Shown here: piece by piece, positions 43,698 through 47,356 of the stretch
Layout: every line of letters starts with the position of its first letter
Numbering within the stretch: position 1 is the stretch's first letter
From: Lachnospiraceae bacterium
GTDB taxonomy: Bacteria; Bacillota; Clostridia; Lachnospirales; Lachnospiraceae
Direction of reading: 5' to 3'
Length of the DNA stretch: 47,356 nt
Assembly: GCA_024687125.1 (NCBI GenBank)
Contig: JAILFA010000145.1
Coordinates: forward strand, 1 to 47,356
Program-made: the position numbers and the translations under genes
The notes under the pieces: generated by a model
Database searches by the model: none
Told to the model about the DNA's origin: nothing
The model's input: the letters and a program-made list of their open reading frames with translations, nothing else

Positions 43698-44876
43698 ATG
43701 TTTGATTTTCATTATTTTACCCCGACAAAAGTTATTTTCGGCAGAAACACGGAAGATCAGGTCGCTGATCTGATAAAAGAGTTCGGCGGAACAAAGATCC
43801 TGATCCATTACGGCGGCGGGAGTGTTGTCCGCTCAGGACTTCTCGGGCGCGTCACGGATACGCTCGATGCCGCGGGGATCAGCTATGTCACGCTCGGCGG
43901 TGCTGTTCCGAATCCGCACCTGAGCCTTGTCTACGAAGGCATTGAGCTGTGCCGTAAGGAAAAGGTGGATTTCCTCCTTGCCGTCGGCGGCGGCAGCGCG
44001 ATCGATTCCGCCAAAGCCATCGGCTACGGTCTCGCAAACGAGGGCGACGTCTGGGATTTCTATGATTATAAGCGCAAAGCAGGCGGCTGTATGCCGCTCG
44101 GTGTGATCCTGACGATCGCCGCCACAGGCAGTGAAATGAGTGATTCCTCGGTCATCACCAAGGAAGAGGGGCTTGTAAAGCGCGGCTACAGCAGCGATTA
44201 CGGACGTCCGAAGTTCGCGATCCTGAATCCCGAGCTGACCATGACGCTGCCGGATTACCAGACAGCCTGCGGATGCACCGACATCATGATGCATACCATG
44301 GAAAGGTATTTTACCAACGGCGGAAATATGGAGCTTACGGATGCGCTGGCGGAGGGGCTCCTTCGCACAGTGAAAAAATGCGCGGTGATCCTTCGCGATG
44401 ATCCGAAAAACTATGACGCGCGTGCGGAAGTCATGTGGGCGGGAAGCCTGTCACACAACGGTCTGACCGGCTGCGGCAACGACGGCGGCGACTGGATGAC
44501 GCACAAGCTTGAGCATGAGCTCGGCGGTCTATACGATGTGGCGCACGGCGCAGGACTCGCGGCGATCTGGGGCAGCTGGGCAAGATATGTCTACAAGAAC
44601 TGCCTACACCGGTTCAAGCGGTTCGCGCTCAATGTGATGGAAGTGGAAGATTCGGGCTCGGATGAAGAGATCGCCCTGCGCGGGATCGAAGCGATGGAAG
44701 ATTTCTATAGGAGCATCCATATGCCGACCAATCTCTGCGAACTGGGCGTCACCGCCACAGATGAAGATCTGGCTCTCATGGCGAAAAAATGCGCGGTCGG
44801 AGTCGGCGGAGAAATGGGTTCCGCTAAAGTACTCAACGAAGAGGCGATGCTCGCCATTTATCGCGCGAGCAGGTAA
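43698..44876 (+). CDS. Iron-containing alcohol dehydrogenase (butanol dehydrogenase-like)
   Basis: A 392-residue group III alcohol dehydrogenase. It shows the NAD(P)-binding glycine motif AVGGGSAIDSAKAI, VILTIAATGSEMSDSSVI, and metal ligands in TACGCTDIMMHTMERYF and DVAHGAGLAAIWGSW. It resembles the BdhA/YugJ branch that reduces aldehydes such as butyraldehyde with NAD(P)H, useful for redox balance in fermentation. GGAGA is placed before the ATG. The gene is convergent with the sulfatase-like gene, 27 bases between stops, and I see no strong terminator there. Confidence 0.93.
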   Translation: MFDFHYFTPTKVIFGRNTEDQVADLIKEFGGTKILIHYGGGSVVRSGLLGRVTDTLDAAGISYVTLGGAVPNPHLSLVYEGIELCRKEKVDFLLAVGGGSAIDSAKAIGYGLANEGDVWDFYDYKRKAGGCMPLGVILTIAATGSEMSDSSVITKEEGLVKRGYSSDYGRPKFAILNPELTMTLPDYQTACGCTDIMMHTMERYFTNGGNMELTDALAEGLLRTVKKCAVILRDDPKNYDARAEVMWAGSLSHNGLTGCGNDGGDWMTHKLEHELGGLYDVAHGAGLAAIWGSWARYVYKNCLHRFKRFALNVMEVEDSGSDEEIALRGIEAMEDFYRSIHMPTNLCELGVTATDEDLALMAKKCAVGVGGEMGSAKVLNEEAMLAIYRASR

Positions 44877-44903
44877 TGAGACCGGAGGGCTGATCCTCGA
44901 TCT

Positions 44904-47356
44904 TTACCCTTCAGGTGCAGGCGTGGCTGGTTCTGTCGGAGCCGGCTGCGCCTGTTCTGTTGGTGCGGGTGCCGGTGCTGTTTCCGGTGCAGGCGCGGCA
45001 TTTTCCGCGGGAGCAGGCTGCTGCGTGTCTGCCGGCGGCTGCTCTCCCTCCCCACCGGGGATCACTTCGCCGTTTTCCAGCGCTTCCTGCTCCGCCTTTT
45101 TCCGCGCTTCCTCCTCGGCTTTCGCTTTATCTGCCGCTTCCCGGGACTGGTAGACAGATTTGCCCTTCTTTTCCCTCGCCGTCTCTGCTTCTATCTCCTC
45201 GGCGCTCAACAGGCCCGCGTTCTTCCAGACATAAAAGTAGAAATTGTTCTCGATCATACCCAGCGAGACCGCATATTCACTTTCCGTATAATCCAGCATG
45301 GCTTCGCTGTAGGCTTCCAGCTCGTCTTCGCTCATTCCCGCCGCGTCGGCGGACCATTCCTTATCGCCGGTCGTCCTGTCGTAGGTCAGATACTTTGTCA
45401 CAAAGCTGCCGTTGTACAGCCTCGCGCGATGCACGCCGTCCGAAAAGATGTCTGTCCCCATGAGGAGCCGCGAATCAAAATCGATGTTGAACAGGTTCAG
45501 GATCGTCGGCAGGATGTCCACATTGCAGCAGGGGACATCGCTGTGAATGGGTTCGCTCATCCCCGCGTTATAGATGATGCAGGTGGAACGGCTGCGTGTA
45601 ATGCTGTCCGGCATACTGCCGCCGTTGAACTCTTTGACCGCTTCATCCGGCAGGTAGTATGGGAAATGATCCCCGATCAGCACGATCACGGTCTTTTCCA
45701 GCTGGCCGGCCTCCTCCAGGCGCTGCAGGAGATATTCCATCGCGAGTTCAAGCTCATACTCTCCGCAGAAGTAGCCGAGACAGTACTCGTTTTTGTATCG
45801 ATCGCCCGCCAGCTCCCGGACCTTGCCGATGTTCTTGCGGAACATATAGTTCGTATCATCATAGGGTCCGTGACCGCTGAAAGTCATGTAATAAGCATGG
45901 AAACGGTCATCATTCACATAATCGTCAGCGGACTGCTCCAGCATCTCCAGATCGGAAGCGGGCCAGGGGTTGCTGAACACCATGCCGCGGCCCATGAACT
46001 TCATATTGTCATTGGGATAACCCAGGTTCGGCCAGGAATAGTCACGCATGTAGTAATCGCCGCGATAGTTGTGATACGCATAGCAGTTCACGCCGTCTGC
46101 CGCGAGGAGATCCCCCAGCCCGTACGGCATGAACACCCCGGCAGACTGCGGGAAGGAACCGGCTACGACACCGTTGCTCGCGCTGCGCGAAACATCCGGC
46201 CACAAGGAAGTGGCAAAAGCGAACTCTCCGTTGGTCGTGATGTTCGGAAAGCTGTTGTAGAAATTGTCCAGGACAATGCCGTTATTTGCCATTTTATATA
46301 ATGTCGGCGTGATCTGCGGATCGATCCCGTAGCCGGAGAACGCCTCGCAGCAAAGATAAACCAGGTTATAGCCCTCGAACAGTCCGGTATACTCATTGGT
46401 CTCGGTCGGCTTGCGGGAGGCGAAATACTCACACAGTACCTTTGTGTTCTCATCCTCGGCCATGCCTGCAAGTGCATGAAAATCGATCTGATCGTTCTGC
46501 CGGGCCACTGGCACAAATACCTCCTCCGGCTCGGATGCATTTTCTGACCCGTCGGATTCCGTTTTTACCGCCGTGTCTGCTTCCTGTTCCTCCCGGCCCT
46601 TGTCCGGAAGCTCCAACGCTTCCATATTGATGCCGCTGTTCACGGTCTGCGAGAGATCACGTCCCTGCCCGAACTGATAGATATAGAGCTCGACGATCGT
46701 GGTCGTGAGAGCTCCGATCCGCTCGGCGCTCGTATCGGTATCCGACAGCTCGCTGTGATACACATACCACGCGGAATCACGGCCTCTTCCGAACAGAGCC
46801 AGACTGAAACTCCCCACGATCCACAGAAGAGCCGCCAGGATCAGGCACACCGGCCGCAGCCAGAGCGCGTATCCTCCGAGGACCAGATGATCGGCATTCT
46901 CCTTTCCGGAAAACAGGCCCTTTTTCAGGGACAGCAGGCCGATCGCGATCACGGGGAGCAGGATCAGCGGCACCAGGATCAGGGATCCGACCAGAACCCC
47001 CTGGATGGTCCAGCCGAAATCCTCGACTGCCTTATCTCCCATTCCGATCATCCCGACAGGAAGAAGCGAACCCGCAACACGGAAATACACCAGCTGCGCA
47101 AAATAGTAGACGGAAAGCCCCAGGGCGAGCACAATATTGCAGATGCCGCTGATGACCCGGTGGTTCTTAAACAGTCCGGAAAGGACCGTCAGAAACAGCG
47201 CTTCAGCAGGCAAAAACGCCAGGAATGTCAGATTGCCCGGACGTATCCCGCCGCTGATGCAGATGCGCAGTAACAGCTCCCAGAACAGGAGCGCCGCCAG
47301 CCATACGCCGAAGTAAAGAACCGGCATGATATTCTTTTGTATGGAAGATCCTGATA
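44904..47356 (-). CDS. LTA-synthase-like membrane sulfatase-fold protein, probably 5' partial
   Basis: The N-terminal roughly 190 residues hold five membrane helices, followed by a linker and an extracytoplasmic sulfatase/phosphoglycerol transferase domain. Family active-site positions are present: the metal Glu in LVYLCCEAFSGYG, the nucleophile Thr in NITTNGEFAFAT and Asp-His in VLIGDHFPYY. Enzymes of this type transfer glycerol phosphate from phosphatidylglycerol to teichoic acids or surface glycans. After the domain come a charged Ala/Glu/Lys helix and a roughly 60-residue Pro/Ala/Glu-rich tail, not normal for LtaS. An ATG at 47327 has no good ribosome site, and the frame stays open to the edge, so the true start is probably outside. 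Confidence 0.88.
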   Translation of the reverse strand, partial: SGSSIQKNIMPVLYFGVWLAALLFWELLLRICISGGIRPGNLTFLAFLPAEALFLTVLSGLFKNHRVISGICNIVLALGLSVYYFAQLVYFRVAGSLLPVGMIGMGDKAVEDFGWTIQGVLVGSLILVPLILLPVIAIGLLSLKKGLFSGKENADHLVLGGYALWLRPVCLILAALLWIVGSFSLALFGRGRDSAWYVYHSELSDTDTSAERIGALTTTIVELYIYQFGQGRDLSQTVNSGINMEALELPDKGREEQEADTAVKTESDGSENASEPEEVFVPVARQNDQIDFHALAGMAEDENTKVLCEYFASRKPTETNEYTGLFEGYNLVYLCCEAFSGYGIDPQITPTLYKMANNGIVLDNFYNSFPNITTNGEFAFATSLWPDVSRSASNGVVAGSFPQSAGVFMPYGLGDLLAADGVNCYAYHNYRGDYYMRDYSWPNLGYPNDNMKFMGRGMVFSNPWPASDLEMLEQSADDYVNDDRFHAYYMTFSGHGPYDDTNYMFRKNIGKVRELAGDRYKNEYCLGYFCGEYELELAMEYLLQRLEEAGQLEKTVIVLIGDHFPYYLPDEAVKEFNGGSMPDSITRSRSTCIIYNAGMSEPIHSDVPCCNVDILPTILNLFNIDFDSRLLMGTDIFSDGVHRARLYNGSFVTKYLTYDRTTGDKEWSADAAGMSEDELEAYSEAMLDYTESEYAVSLGMIENNFYFYVWKNAGLLSAEEIEAETAREKKGKSVYQSREAADKAKAEEEARKKAEQEALENGEVIPGGEGEQPPADTQQPAPAENAAPAPETAPAPAPTEQAQPAPTEPATPAPEG

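Overview
The window looks like chromosome of a Gram-positive anaerobe of the Clostridia, most likely a moderately GC-rich Lachnospiraceae from a gut or rumen. The evidence is a beta-mannan phosphorolysis operon of the type known from Roseburia and Ruminococcus, a MalK/MsmK-type sugar ATPase, split transketolase genes, ATP-type PEP carboxykinase, a Bacillus/Clostridium-style holB-ricT-rsmI cluster, SEC-C methionine aminopeptidase, and strong AGGAGG ribosome binding sites. I saw no rRNA, tRNA, CRISPR array, prophage or insertion sequence. No gene-free stretch exceeds 300 bases. The species assignment is inference.

Left end (1-9066, + strand): a tightly overlapping operon encodes a MacB/FtsX-like ABC system: a duplicated HlyD-like adaptor cut by the window edge, a two-module FtsX permease and two ATPases, the second carrying an AbrB-like C-terminal domain. 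It continues by a 4-base overlap into a secreted GH10 xylanase lipoprotein and then a rhomboid protease.

9080-14625 (- strand): a beta-mannan operon (cellobiose 2-epimerase, LacI regulator, two GH130 phosphorylases, mannose-6-phosphate isomerase). It has a consensus-like promoter and a perfect 20-bp LacI-type palindrome just downstream of the predicted transcription start. Together the enzymes would convert manno-oligosaccharides to mannose 1-phosphate, glucose and fructose 6-phosphate.

14687-17400: an unrecognised cysteine-containing protein, glucose-6-phosphate isomerase, and then an unusual 250-bp block of nested hairpins and direct repeats between the convergent pgi and ugpC/msmK genes.

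17407-31695 (- strand): the sugar ABC ATPase, then a long series in transcription order from the right: FGGY kinase, AraD, a membrane protein, split transketolase, Rpe, methionine aminopeptidase, MetG, alpha/beta hydrolase, GNAT, DUF624 protein and a Cache-GGDEF diguanylate cyclase closed by a clear terminator. The pentose genes link L-ribulose 5-phosphate and xylulose 5-phosphate to the pentose phosphate pathway.

31718-40133 (- strand): PEP carboxykinase with its own promoter and terminator, then a replication/housekeeping cluster (lipoprotein, Orn/Lys/Arg decarboxylase, guanylate-kinase-like protein, YaaR, HolB, RicT, RsmI) resembling the yaaO-tmk-yaaQR-holB-yaaT-rsmI order of Bacillus subtilis.

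40260-47356: a hybrid sensor kinase, a histone-H1-like Lys/Ala repeat protein, a secreted LysM protein and an iron alcohol dehydrogenase on the + strand, facing an LTA-synthase-like sulfatase-fold protein that runs off the right edge.
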